This document shows, piece after piece, positions 8,539-16,568 of a stretch of DNA of 64,000 nt. The notes under the pieces were generated by a model. That model had not been told where the DNA came from. It saw only the letters and a program-made list of their open reading frames with translations, and made no database searches. The position numbers and the translations under genes are program-made. This DNA comes from Herbihabitans rhizosphaerae (lineage in GTDB: Bacteria; Actinomycetota; Actinomycetes; Mycobacteriales; Pseudonocardiaceae). The stretch covers positions 1 to 64,000 of the forward strand of contig NZ_SGWQ01000001.1 of assembly GCF_004216555.1 (NCBI RefSeq). The letters run 5' to 3'. The number at the start of each line of letters is the position of its first letter. The stretch's first letter is position 1.

Positions 8539-8995
8539 GCACGGCGATCGGGAGCCGCCGCCCGGCCAGCGCCTGGTAGCTGTGGAAATCGGGGTAGACG
8601 GCCACGAGTCGCGCCCAACGCCGCGCGTGCTCCTCGGCGTCGGTCACCACGCGCGCGGTCACCGGCCAGCGCTCGCCGACGACCCGCACCTCGCCCTCGC
8701 CGGCCGCGACGAGATTGCGCCACCAGTTGGGCGCCTGGGGATTGCCGCCGTTGGACCCGCACACCAGCAGGTCGTCGCCGTCGCGCACGAGCATCAGCAA
8801 CACCGACCGCGGCTCGCCGGAAACTCTGCCGCGCACGGTCAGCCGGACGACCGGACGGCCCATGTACCGCCCGAAACGCGTCCCGCCGAACCGGGTGTAC
8901 AGCCGCTCGTGCACCCGGGACAGCGCGCGGGCGACGGCCCCGAACCGGGTGGACAGGAGGTTGGCGGCGCGGCCGCTGAACGTCGTGCGGCTCAT
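8507..8995 (-). CDS. deazaflavin (F420)-dependent nitroreductase family protein
   Basis: A 162-residue protein of the Ddn-like split beta-barrel family. Typical features are GRYMGRPVVRLTVRGRVSGE, a LLVCGSNGGNPQAPNWWRNL stretch that would bind F420, and YPDFHSYQ near the end. It begins with an ATG overlapping the stop of the SDR gene (ATGA), so the two are translationally coupled and probably form one redox module. F420 use fits the NADPH:F420 reductase gene further right at 23921-24589. Confidence 0.85.
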   Translation of the reverse strand: MSRTTFSGRAANLLSTRFGAVARALSRVHERLYTRFGGTRFGRYMGRPVVRLTVRGRVSGEPRSVLLMLVRDGDDLLVCGSNGGNPQAPNWWRNLVAAGEGEVRVVGERWPVTARVVTDAEEHARRWARLVAVYPDFHSYQALAGRRLPIAVLSRRGTSAGR

Positions 8996-9789
8996 GCCGG
9001 CCGCGCCGATCGCATGCGGCGGCGGGTGCCCGCACCGGAGGCCCGCCGTTTGACCGACCGCGGCAGCAGGGCCAGCCAGACGACGATCGCCTTGAACCGC
9101 AGGCTCGGCACCACGACCGGTCGCCCGCGCCGGGCCGCGCGCAACCCGGCGGCCGCCACCACGTCCGGGGTCAGCCACAGGAACGACGGCAGCGCGTTCA
9201 GCTCGGTCATGGCGGCCGACATGTCGGTGCGGATGAAGCCGGGCAGCACGGTGGTGACCGTGACTCCGGTGCCGCGGACCTCCTCGTGCACCGCCTCGGA
9301 GAAGCTGTTCACGAACGCCTTGGTGCCCGCGTAGGCGGACAGGCCGGAGGTCGGCTGCAACCCGGCGATCGAGGAGACGTTGATCACCGCACCACGACCG
9401 GCGGCGACCATCGCGCCGAGTGCGGCGTGGGTGAGCCGAACTAGCGGGGTCACGTTGAGGTCGACCGACGCGACGGCCCGCTCGACCGGCAGCGCGAGGA
9501 AGCCGCCCATGGTGGCCGCGCCGGCGTTGTTGACCAGCAGGTCGACTCCGTCGTGCAGGCGCGCCTCGACTCTGCCGAGACCGGCGGCGTCGGTGAGGTC
9601 GGCGGCCAACACCTCGACCTGGACGCCGTGCTGGTCACGGATGTCCTTGGCCACCTGCTCCAACCGTTCGGCGTCGCGGGCGACGAGGACGAGATCAGTG
9701 CCGGTTTCGGCGAGTTGGCGGGCGAACCGCTCGCCGATCCCGCGCGACGCGCCGGTCACGAGTGCGACGTTCCACGTTCGTCTTGACAT
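8992..9789 (-). CDS. short-chain dehydrogenase/reductase
   Basis: A 265-residue classical SDR. The N-terminus has the NAD(P) motif TGASRGIG (about 12-19) followed by the adenine-region segment LVLVARD, then NNAGAA (about 88-93), the catalytic Ser region INVSSIAG, and YAGTK with Tyr and Lys. The C-terminal tail is basic. The start is ATG 9789 because the promoter's -10 element ends 7 bases before it, which makes the mRNA leaderless; an upstream GTG at 9816 would lie inside the promoter. The first gene of an operon with the F420-type reductase, divergent from a TetR regulator. Confidence 0.85.
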   Translation of the reverse strand: MSRRTWNVALVTGASRGIGERFARQLAETGTDLVLVARDAERLEQVAKDIRDQHGVQVEVLAADLTDAAGLGRVEARLHDGVDLLVNNAGAATMGGFLALPVERAVASVDLNVTPLVRLTHAALGAMVAAGRGAVINVSSIAGLQPTSGLSAYAGTKAFVNSFSEAVHEEVRGTGVTVTTVLPGFIRTDMSAAMTELNALPSFLWLTPDVVAAAGLRAARRGRPVVVPSLRFKAIVVWLALLPRSVKRRASGAGTRRRMRSARPA

Positions 9790-9823
9790 GGTGTCAACAT
9801 AAGAAGTTCTAGACACCCTGTCA
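9784..9823 (-). promoter_or_regulatory. SDR promoter overlapped by TetR-type operator
   Basis: The minus strand has TTGACA (9819-9824), a 17-bp spacer and TATGTT (9796-9801), then ATG at 9789. Overlaid on it is an inverted repeat, TGACATGGTGTC (9784-9795) and GACACCCTGTCA (9812-9823), with one mismatch and a 16-bp centre. A repressor bound here would cover both hexamers. The divergently encoded TetR protein at 9857 is the likely ligand. Confidence 0.7.
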
Positions 9824-9856
9824 AGACGCTACGATCGTCGGCATACGGAGGGCCGA

Positions 9857-10399
9857 ATGCCACGAAAACGCGCCGAGCTCGAGCGCGAGGAGAAGGTCGA
9901 GGAGATTCTCGAACACGCCGTGCGGCTGGTGCGCGCCGGCGGCTACGAGGAGCTGTCGATCAACCGGGTCGCCAAGGACCTCGGGCTCGCCCGCGCCGCG
10001 GTCTACTGGTACTTCCCGTCCCGCGCGGACCTGTTCGTGGCGGCGTGCGAGCGGGTGTTCGCCGAGATGTTCGCCGGCCCGCCGAGCGACGGCGGTGCGA
10101 TCGGCCGGATCCGCTGGGGCGTGGACCGGCTGGACGGCGTCTGCGAGATCTACCTTGCTCTGCAACAACTCTCGGCCACCGAACAGGTGGCGGCGACCCT
10201 CCTGGCGGACATCCACCAGCGGTTCCAGCGAGGCCTGCGCGAGGCACTGGCACCCACCGTCGAGCCCGAACGGCTGGAGCGGGTCGTCGACGCGGTGCTG
10301 ATCTTCGCGGAAGGGCTGCTCGGCCGGCGGCTCCCGCACGAGGAACGCGACCGACACCTCGAATTCGCGCTGGCGGCCTTGCTCGGCGACGAACGCTGA
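9857..10399 (+). CDS. TetR family transcriptional regulator
   Basis: A 180-residue regulator. The N-terminal helix-turn-helix region is typical: IADH-like segment ELSINRVAKDLGLARAAVYWYFPSRADLF (quoted in parts: SINRVAKDLGLAR, then VYWYFPSR) at about residues 35-62, followed by an all-helical ligand domain. GGAGGG lies about 6 bases ahead of ATG 9857. It is divergent from the SDR-reductase operon, whose promoter carries a long inverted repeat, so it most likely represses that operon and perhaps itself until an unknown small molecule binds. Confidence 0.85.
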   Translation: MPRKRAELEREEKVEEILEHAVRLVRAGGYEELSINRVAKDLGLARAAVYWYFPSRADLFVAACERVFAEMFAGPPSDGGAIGRIRWGVDRLDGVCEIYLALQQLSATEQVAATLLADIHQRFQRGLREALAPTVEPERLERVVDAVLIFAEGLLGRRLPHEERDRHLEFALAALLGDER

Positions 10400-10455
10400 G
10401 CAACAACCTGGCCACGGGCGCGCCCGTCTCAGGCGGACGGGAATACTATCCACGC

Positions 10456-11154
10456 ATGATCCAGCGGCGAATTCTGCTCGGCGTACTCGCACTCACCGCG
10501 GGAGTGCTCGCCGGCTGCGACTCCGAGCCGGACACCAGCGGGCCGCTGCCGGACGGCGCGGCGCTGCTGCGCGACGCGGCCGAGGCGACCCGCGGCATGT
10601 CCAGCGCGCACTTCAAGCTCCAGGTCAACGGGAAGATCCCCGGCGTGACGGTGCAGAACGCCGAGGGTGATCTCAACCGTGAAGGTGGCGCGAAGGGCAA
10701 GGCCAAGGTCGACTTCGGCGGCTCGCTGATCGAGGCGGAGTTCGTGCTGGTCGACAAGAAGCTGTACCTCAAGGGCCCGACCGGTGACTTCCAGGAGCTG
10801 CCGGCCTCGATGGGCGCCAGCATCTACGACCCCAGCGTGATCCTGAACCCCGACCAGGGGATCGCCAAGGTGCTCGCCAGCATCACCAGCCCGAAGACCG
10901 AGGCGCGCGAGAAGGTCATGGGCATCGACACCTACCGGGTGTCCGGCAAGGTCACCAAGGACGTGGTGTCGCCGCTGGTACCCGGGATCACCACCGACGT
11001 GGACATCAAGTTCTGGCTGCGCGAGGACGGCAAGCACCAACCGGTGCGCGCCTGGTTCCAGCTCCCACCGGAGCGCGACGGCGCGGGCGCGTCCATGGTC
11101 GAGATGGAACTGTCCGACGTGGACAAGCCGGTGACCGTCACCCCGCCGGCGTAG
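10456..11154 (+). CDS. lprG: LprG/LppX-type lipoprotein
   Basis: A 232-residue lipoprotein with a signal peptide ending in the lipobox LAGC (Cys about residue 20). The mature part matches the LppX/LprAFG fold, with a central repeat of beta strands and a lipid pocket; [20 protein letters not shown] is characteristic. The P55-like exporter starts 5 bp downstream. In mycobacteria LprG and P55 act together in moving triacylated glycolipids and triacylglycerol towards the outer envelope; the pair here suggests the same. TACTAT shortly before ATG 10456 points to a leaderless start. Confidence 0.85.
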   Translation: MIQRRILLGVLALTAGVLAGCDSEPDTSGPLPDGAALLRDAAEATRGMSSAHFKLQVNGKIPGVTVQNAEGDLNREGGAKGKAKVDFGGSLIEAEFVLVDKKLYLKGPTGDFQELPASMGASIYDPSVILNPDQGIAKVLASITSPKTEAREKVMGIDTYRVSGKVTKDVVSPLVPGITTDVDIKFWLREDGKHQPVRAWFQLPPERDGAGASMVEMELSDVDKPVTVTPPA

Positions 11155-11158
11155 CCCC

Positions 11159-12712
11159 GTGGTCGACGATCGTCCACTTGCGACAGTCCAACGTGGACGG
11201 TGGGTGGCCATCGGGGCCGGCGGGCTCGCGGTGTTGCTCGGCGCGCTGGACACCTATGTGGTGGTCAGCATCCTCGGCGACATCGTGCGCGATCTCGCCG
11301 TCCCGGTGAACCGGCTGGAGCGGATCACGCCGATCGTCACCGGATACCTGCTCGGCTACATCGCCGCCATGCCGCTGCTCGGGCAGGCCTCCGACCGGTT
11401 CGGGCGCAAGCTGCTGCTGCAGGTGTGCCTCGCCGGATTCGTCGCCGGCTCGGTGCTCACCGCGATCGCCGACGACGTCCCGATGCTCGTGGTCGGGCGG
11501 GTCGTGCAGGGCGTGGCCAGCGGCGCGCTGCTGCCGGTGACCATGGCGCTGGCCGCCGACCTGTGGCCGGGCCCGCGACGATCCACCGTGCTCGGCGCGG
11601 TCGGCGCGGCGCAGGAACTGGGCTCGGTGCTCGGCCCGCTCTACGGCGTGGCGCTCGCCGGACTCGCGTTCTGGGTCGACACGTTCGAGATCGCCGGGTG
11701 GCGCGGCGTGTTCTGGGTGAACGTGCCGCTGGCGGTGCTGGCCATGGTCGCCGTGCAGCTGACGGTGCCGCGGCGGGCGCGCCCCACCGGCCCGCCGGCG
11801 AAGATCGACGTGACCGGCGGCGCGCTGCTCGCGGTGACACTCGGGCTGATCACCGTCGGGCTGTACAACCCCGATCCGCAACACGCGGCGCTGCCGTCCT
11901 GGGGTGTGCCGGTGCTGATCGGCGCGGGCGTGGCGCTGGTGGCGTTCGTGATCTGGGAGCTGCGGGCGCGCACCAAGCTGGTGGACCCGTCGGGTGTCCA
12001 CATGGGACGGTTCATGGCCGCGCTCGGGGCGAGCCTGGCCGCCGGTGCCGCGCTGATGGTGACGCTCGTGGACGTGGAATTGTTCGCGCAGACCCTGCTC
12101 GGCCAGGACCGCACCGGCAGTGTGCTGATGCTGCTGCGGTTCCTGGTCGCGCTGCCGGTGGGCGCGCTGCTCGGCGGGTGGCTGGCCGGGCGGTTCGGCG
12201 AGGCGTGGGTGGCCGCGGGTGGGCTGCTGCTCGCCGCCGTGGCGTACCAGTTGATCTCCGGCTGGCCGCGCGCGCTGTTCGAGGCGCGCTACGACCTCGG
12301 GCTGTTCACGGTGTCCCGGCTGGACGTGGATCTCGCGCTGGCCGGACTGGGGCTGGGGCTGGTGATCGCTCCGCTGTCGTCGGCCGTGCTGCGGGTGGTG
12401 CCGGCGACGCAGCACGGGATCGCCTCGGCGGCGGTCGTGGTGGCGCGGATGACCGGCATGCTCGTCGGGGTGGCGGCGCTGTCGGCGTTCGGGCTGCACC
12501 GGTTCCACGAGCTGACCGCGAACCTGAACACACCGCTGCCGCCGTTCTATCCGACGCGCGCGGCGTTCGACGCGGCGCTGCTGGAGTACCGGTCCAAAGT
12601 GGACGGTGCCCTGCTGACCGAGTACCGGGAGATCTTCGGCATCACCGCGGTGGTGTGCCTTGCCGGCGCGGTGGTCGCCGCGTTCGTCGGCGCCCGCCGC
12701 GAATCTCCTTGA
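11159..12712 (+). CDS. P55-like MFS efflux/lipid exporter
   Basis: The 517-residue protein has about 14 membrane segments (DHA2-like class). MFS motif A is present as [13 protein letters not shown] (about 80-92), and the motif C-like [15 protein letters not shown] region is at about 150-165. Length and position directly after an lprG-type gene match mycobacterial P55 (Rv1410c). It probably exports lipids with LprG and can also give drug efflux. The GTG at 11159 begins 5 bp after the lipoprotein stop; no separate promoter is visible. Confidence 0.85.
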   Translation: MVDDRPLATVQRGRWVAIGAGGLAVLLGALDTYVVVSILGDIVRDLAVPVNRLERITPIVTGYLLGYIAAMPLLGQASDRFGRKLLLQVCLAGFVAGSVLTAIADDVPMLVVGRVVQGVASGALLPVTMALAADLWPGPRRSTVLGAVGAAQELGSVLGPLYGVALAGLAFWVDTFEIAGWRGVFWVNVPLAVLAMVAVQLTVPRRARPTGPPAKIDVTGGALLAVTLGLITVGLYNPDPQHAALPSWGVPVLIGAGVALVAFVIWELRARTKLVDPSGVHMGRFMAALGASLAAGAALMVTLVDVELFAQTLLGQDRTGSVLMLLRFLVALPVGALLGGWLAGRFGEAWVAAGGLLLAAVAYQLISGWPRALFEARYDLGLFTVSRLDVDLALAGLGLGLVIAPLSSAVLRVVPATQHGIASAAVVVARMTGMLVGVAALSAFGLHRFHELTANLNTPLPPFYPTRAAFDAALLEYRSKVDGALLTEYREIFGITAVVCLAGAVVAAFVGARRESP

Positions 12713-12723
12713 GTGCCACCGAG

Positions 12724-12750
12724 TTATCCACATCCTCCGAGTTGTCCACA
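12724..12750 (+). promoter_or_regulatory. two DnaA-box-like 9-mers
   Basis: TTATCCACA (12724-12732) and TTGTCCACA (12742-12750) lie in the same orientation 18 bp apart, directly downstream of the P55 gene. The first is the general DnaA-box consensus and the second the actinobacterial form. Two boxes alone do not make an origin. No other feature is seen in 12713-12825. Confidence 0.4.
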
Positions 12751-12837
12751 GGCCACGGTTTCACCCGCCTGAGTGTCCGCCTCCGCCGGTAATCTCGCTC
12801 GCGACGGCCCGCGCTCCCCATTCACGAGGAGGTGATC

Positions 12838-13032
12838 ATGGACAACGAGCACGACGCCTTCCACCGCATCAAGCTGACCGCTGATGTCCAACGCAAGCAC
12901 GAACTCCTCGCCCATTACCGGACGGGCATGCACGATCTAATCGAGCAGATAGAGGACTGCCGCTACGACCTCGGACGCATCGATGAGCGCCTCGGGTATC
13001 CCGAGCCACCAAGACCTGAACGGAGATCATGA
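12838..13032 (+). CDS. small hypothetical protein
   Basis: A 64-residue polar, charged protein with predicted helices (residues 5-50) and a proline-rich tail ending PEPPRPERRS. No family was recognised. ATG 12838 has a strong AGGAGG upstream. The stop overlaps the start of the next small gene, so the two are co-translated. Codon use is visibly less GC-biased than in the flanking genes, which hints at recent acquisition. Confidence 0.6.
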   Translation: MDNEHDAFHRIKLTADVQRKHELLAHYRTGMHDLIEQIEDCRYDLGRIDERLGYPEPPRPERRS

Positions 13033-13247
13033 TGAACCTCGCGGAGACTGAGGAAGAACTCGACTGGATGACGACGCGCAACCTTCGCAGCGCCAACAGG
13101 ACAATCTCTGAATGCACGGCCGGACTGGAGTCCGGGCACGAGATGCACCGCGAAATGCTGCTTGAGCGGCTGGAGTTCGCCCGAGAGATGCGCGCCAGCG
13201 CACTGAAAACCAGGGCCAAGTACAAGCTGGACGAGAGGAGCGTCTAA
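13029..13247 (+). CDS. small hypothetical coiled-coil protein
   Basis: A 72-residue protein, mostly helical, with heptad-like charged stretches (MHREMLLERLEFAREMRAS). It starts at ATG 13029, overlapping the stop of the preceding gene, with a second ATG directly behind. Its stop overlaps the stop of the convergent hydrolase gene. Function is unknown; with its partner it may form a small two-protein complex. Codon use is again atypical for the region. Confidence 0.55.
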   Translation: MMNLAETEEELDWMTTRNLRSANRTISECTAGLESGHEMHREMLLERLEFAREMRASALKTRAKYKLDERSV

Positions 13248-14854
13248 CGACACCTGGTGTTCGGGGGCGGGAGCCTCAGGTCGATCAGGTAAGCCGCACC
13301 GGCGTCGTCCACGCACGGGTTACCGTCGAGGAACGACCCGTGATCGGGCGACTCCACGGTGAGCAGCACGGCGTTGAGCGCGCCGGCCAGCTTCACGCCG
13401 TTCTCGTGCGGTGTCGCGGGATCACCGGTACTCGAGATCACCAGCACCTGCGGCAGACCGGCGACCTTGGGCAGGTGTGGCGTACCGGTCGGCGGCGCCG
13501 GCCAGAACGCACAGCGGTCCAACGCGGGCACCAGCGGCTCGTCGTCGTCCAGGAAGTCGACGCCGACCTGGCGGCTGATCTCCGCGTACCGGCGCGCGAG
13601 GTCCGCCTTGTCCTTGATCGCGGGACGGTCGACGCAGCGCACCGCGTGGTAGACGTCGAACAACGAGGCGTACGAACCGTCCTCCCGACGCGCCTGGTAC
13701 TGGTCGGTCAACCACAGCAGGATCTCGCCGTTTCCGGCGAACCCGCGCAGCAGACCCGCGTTCAGGTCCTCCCACCGCGACTTCGCGTACAACCCCTTGA
13801 TCACGGCCAGCGTCACGTCCGTGCCGGACAGCTTCCGCTTGCCCACCGTCATCGGTTTGGCCCGCAGCTTGTTGACCAGTTCCTGGATCTGGTCGGTCGG
13901 CGCGGCCTTCGACCGCTTGAAGACACAGGCCCGCTGAGCCGCGCACCACTGCGTGAACGCGTCGAACGCCTTGCGAAACCCGACCAGCTGCAGACCGAGA
14001 CGATCGACCGGATCCGTTGTCGGGTCCACCGCGCCGTCGAGCACCATCGCGCGCACCTTGTCCGGGTACGCCTCGGCGTACACGGAGCCGAGGTGGGTGC
14101 CATAGGAGGTCCCGAGGAAGGTCAGTTTCGGCTCACCCAGCGCGGCGCGCAGCACGTCCAGATCCCGTGCCACATCACGGGTTCCCACATTGGCGAGTAC
14201 GTCCATCCCGGCACGCTCGCCACACCGCGCCGCCAGCTCCGCGTTGCGGCGCTCGTACCGCTCGACGTCCTCCTGCGCGAGCGTCGGCGCCGGCAGCAAC
14301 CGGTCGGCGTCGCGTTCGACATCGGTCGCGCACTTCACCGCGGGAGTGCTCGCGCCGACGCCACGCGGATCGAACCCGACGACGTCGAAACGGGCGATGA
14401 GCGGACTCTTGCCGGCGAGCCCGCCCATTCCGTACGCCATCGACGTTCCGGCGCTGCCCGGCCCGCCGGGGTTGACCACCAACGCCCCGACTCGCCGCGC
14501 CGGCTCGGTCGCCTTGCGACGCAGCAGGGCGATCTCCGCGACCCGCCCCTCCGGCTTGGCGTAGTCCAGCGGCACCCGCAGCTTCGCGCAGTCCACGTCC
14601 GGCTTGGACAGCGTGTCCCGCTCAGCCTTGTCGTGCCCATACGACGTGCACGGGCCCCACACCAGCGCCTGCCGGTAGAACGGCGTCAGCGCCGGGTTGG
14701 CCTCACCGACCGGAGGTGGCGGCGGCGGTGCCGCGGGCGCGGCTGGGCTCGACGGTGTCGAGGTGGACGGTTGACTCGCCGGTGCGTCCCCCGTGCAGCC
14801 GGCGGCGGCCAACAGCACACACATGACCACGGCACAAGATCGGATAATCCCCAC
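13244..14854 (-). CDS. alpha/beta-hydrolase lipoprotein (Hip1/Rv2223c-like)
   Basis: A 536-residue exported hydrolase. The signal peptide (VMCVLLAAAGC) ends in a lipobox, followed by a Ser/Thr/Pro-rich linker. The TAP-like hydrolase body has VVNPGGPGSAG (oxyanion region), the nucleophile elbow FLGTSYGTHLG, the Asp in STGDPATP and the His in PDHGSFLDG. GTG 14854 is preferred because it puts the lipoprotein signal at the N-terminus and has AAAGG upstream; longer forms would overlap the neighbouring gene. It is a tandem duplicate of the next gene and ends in the same PPPNTRCR, matching the Rv2223c-Rv2224c pair. Confidence 0.85.
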   Translation of the reverse strand: MGIIRSCAVVMCVLLAAAGCTGDAPASQPSTSTPSSPAAPAAPPPPPPVGEANPALTPFYRQALVWGPCTSYGHDKAERDTLSKPDVDCAKLRVPLDYAKPEGRVAEIALLRRKATEPARRVGALVVNPGGPGSAGTSMAYGMGGLAGKSPLIARFDVVGFDPRGVGASTPAVKCATDVERDADRLLPAPTLAQEDVERYERRNAELAARCGERAGMDVLANVGTRDVARDLDVLRAALGEPKLTFLGTSYGTHLGSVYAEAYPDKVRAMVLDGAVDPTTDPVDRLGLQLVGFRKAFDAFTQWCAAQRACVFKRSKAAPTDQIQELVNKLRAKPMTVGKRKLSGTDVTLAVIKGLYAKSRWEDLNAGLLRGFAGNGEILLWLTDQYQARREDGSYASLFDVYHAVRCVDRPAIKDKADLARRYAEISRQVGVDFLDDDEPLVPALDRCAFWPAPPTGTPHLPKVAGLPQVLVISSTGDPATPHENGVKLAGALNAVLLTVESPDHGSFLDGNPCVDDAGAAYLIDLRLPPPNTRCR

Positions 14855-14886
14855 GAACCGACCTTTCGCGCGGCGTGCGCGATTCG

Positions 14887-16473
14887 TTACCGGCAGCGGG
14901 TGTTCGGTGGCGGCAGGCGCAGGTCGACCAGGTACCCGATACCCGCGTCGTCCACACACTTGTTGTCCTGCACCAGAAACGCCGTGTGCTGGGTCGCCTC
15001 GAAGGTGAGCAGCCCACCGCCGAGCGCGCGAGCCAGCTGCACCCCGGCGTCGTACGGCGTCGCCGGGTCACCGGTCGTGGACACCACCAGGACCGGCGGC
15101 AGGCCCGCGATCTTCGGCAGGTGCGGCATGCTCGTGTTCGGCGCCGGCCAGAACGCGCACGGGTCAAGCGCCGGGTTCAGCCCACGCCCGTCGTCGGTGA
15201 ACGGCGCGGCCTGCTTGTACCGGCGCTGCGCCTCCATGATCACCGCGCGGTCGGTCACCCTCGGGTCGTCCACGCAGTGGATCGCGGCGAACGCGTCGTG
15301 CGTCGTGGCGTAGCGCCCGCCCTCGTCCCGCTCCAGGTAGCTGTCCGCGAGCAACATCAAGGTGGTCGCCCGGTTCCGCTTCAGCTCGACCAGCCCGCTG
15401 TTCAGCGGCTCCCAGTACTGCTGGGAGTACAGCGCCTGCATGACGCCGGTCATCGCGTCCGAATAGGACAGTCGTCGCCCCTCACCCACCTCGATCGGAC
15501 GCCCCGCGAGCGGGCGGACCAGCTCGTGGAACGCCGAGGTGGCCCGGCGCCGGTCCTTGCCGAGCGCGCAGTCCTGGCGCTGCACGCACCACTGGACGAA
15601 CGCGTCGAAGGCCTGCCCGAAGCCCTTCCCCTGGGCCACCAGGTCATCGACCAGGTCCTGGTTCGGGTCCTGCGCGCCGTCCAGCACCATCGCGCGCACG
15701 TTGCCCGGGAACGCCTCGGCGTAGGTGCTGCCAAGGCGCGTCCCGTAGGAGTAGCCGAGGTAGGTCAGCTTCTGCTCGCCCAGCGTCGAACGCAGCACGT
15801 CCATGTCCCGCGCGACGTCCCGCGAGCCCATGTTGGCCAGCATCGCCACGCCCTTCGGCGTGCGCTCGGCACAGCGCTGTGCGAACGCGCGACTGTCGGC
15901 CTCCTGCTTGGCCACGCCCTGCGGCGAGGTGTCCAGCTCGTCGTCCTCGGCGCGCTCCGCGTCCCGCTCCTGGTCGGTCAGGCAGCGGACCTGCGGGTCG
16001 CTCGCACCCACCCCGCGCGGGTCGAAGCCCACCAGGTCGAACCGCTTGGCCAGCTCCGAGTCCTTGTCCTTCTCGGCCATCATCGCCGCGCTGACCATGC
16101 CCGACCCGCCGGGGCCGCCCGGGTTGGTCACCAGCGCGCCGATCCGCCGGCCGCCGTCCAGCGCCGAGCGGCGCAGCAGGCCGAGCGTGATCGTGTCACC
16201 CGATGGGTTGGCGTAGTCGAGCGGCACGGTCAGTCGCGCGCAGCGCAGCCCGCCCGCGGCGAACGCCTGCCGCGCGTTGGACGTGCGCGCGTAGCCGGCA
16301 CAGTCTTCCCAGGTCAGAGGCTGTCCGTAGAAGCGCTCGAGGCCGGCGGGCACCGGGCCGGCCGGGCCGCGCTGCTCCGCGGCCGGCGGCTGGGCGGGCC
16401 CGGTCTCCGGGTCGCCGGTGCACGCGGTCAGTGCCAGGGCGAGCACTGCGAGTGCGCCGAGGATTCTCTTCAC
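14887..16473 (-). CDS. alpha/beta-hydrolase lipoprotein (Hip1/CaeA-like serine protease)
   Basis: A 528-residue lipoprotein (lipobox LTAC, Cys about 18). Visible catalytic parts: VTNPGGPGGSG, YLGYSYGTRLG with the nucleophile Ser, STTGDPATP with the Asp, and TQHTAF with the His. Conserved cysteines, including the last one in NTRCR, suggest disulfides outside the cell. Mycobacterial Hip1 (Rv2224c) is a cell-envelope serine protease/esterase; this copy occupies the same place, next to glnA2 and panB. The two hydrolase genes are 32 bp apart and probably one operon. Confidence 0.87.
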   Translation of the reverse strand: MKRILGALAVLALALTACTGDPETGPAQPPAAEQRGPAGPVPAGLERFYGQPLTWEDCAGYARTSNARQAFAAGGLRCARLTVPLDYANPSGDTITLGLLRRSALDGGRRIGALVTNPGGPGGSGMVSAAMMAEKDKDSELAKRFDLVGFDPRGVGASDPQVRCLTDQERDAERAEDDELDTSPQGVAKQEADSRAFAQRCAERTPKGVAMLANMGSRDVARDMDVLRSTLGEQKLTYLGYSYGTRLGSTYAEAFPGNVRAMVLDGAQDPNQDLVDDLVAQGKGFGQAFDAFVQWCVQRQDCALGKDRRRATSAFHELVRPLAGRPIEVGEGRRLSYSDAMTGVMQALYSQQYWEPLNSGLVELKRNRATTLMLLADSYLERDEGGRYATTHDAFAAIHCVDDPRVTDRAVIMEAQRRYKQAAPFTDDGRGLNPALDPCAFWPAPNTSMPHLPKIAGLPPVLVVSTTGDPATPYDAGVQLARALGGGLLTFEATQHTAFLVQDNKCVDDAGIGYLVDLRLPPPNTRCR

Positions 16474-16528
16474 CCGGCGATCCTGCCAGTGTGTACACCA
16501 GGCCCGCTAAGGTGACTCCTGCACCACA

Positions 16529-16549
16529 TTTTCGCCCCGGAGGCGAAAA
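16529..16549. promoter_or_regulatory. inverted repeat upstream of nadE
   Basis: TTTTCGCC and GGCGAAAA are perfect 8-bp arms around CCGGA, ending just before the GGGAGG ribosome site of nadE. As RNA it would form a hairpin in the 5' leader; as DNA it could be an operator controlling NAD synthesis. Which of the two applies cannot be decided here. Confidence 0.45.
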
Positions 16550-16568
16550 CTTGAGGGAGGATGACGTC

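Noticed and set aside
16203-16568. N-terminal extension of nadE
   Set aside because: The extension overlaps the divergent hydrolase gene and encodes an Arg/Pro-rich shadow sequence; ATG 16569 has a proper ribosome site and starts the glutaminase domain.
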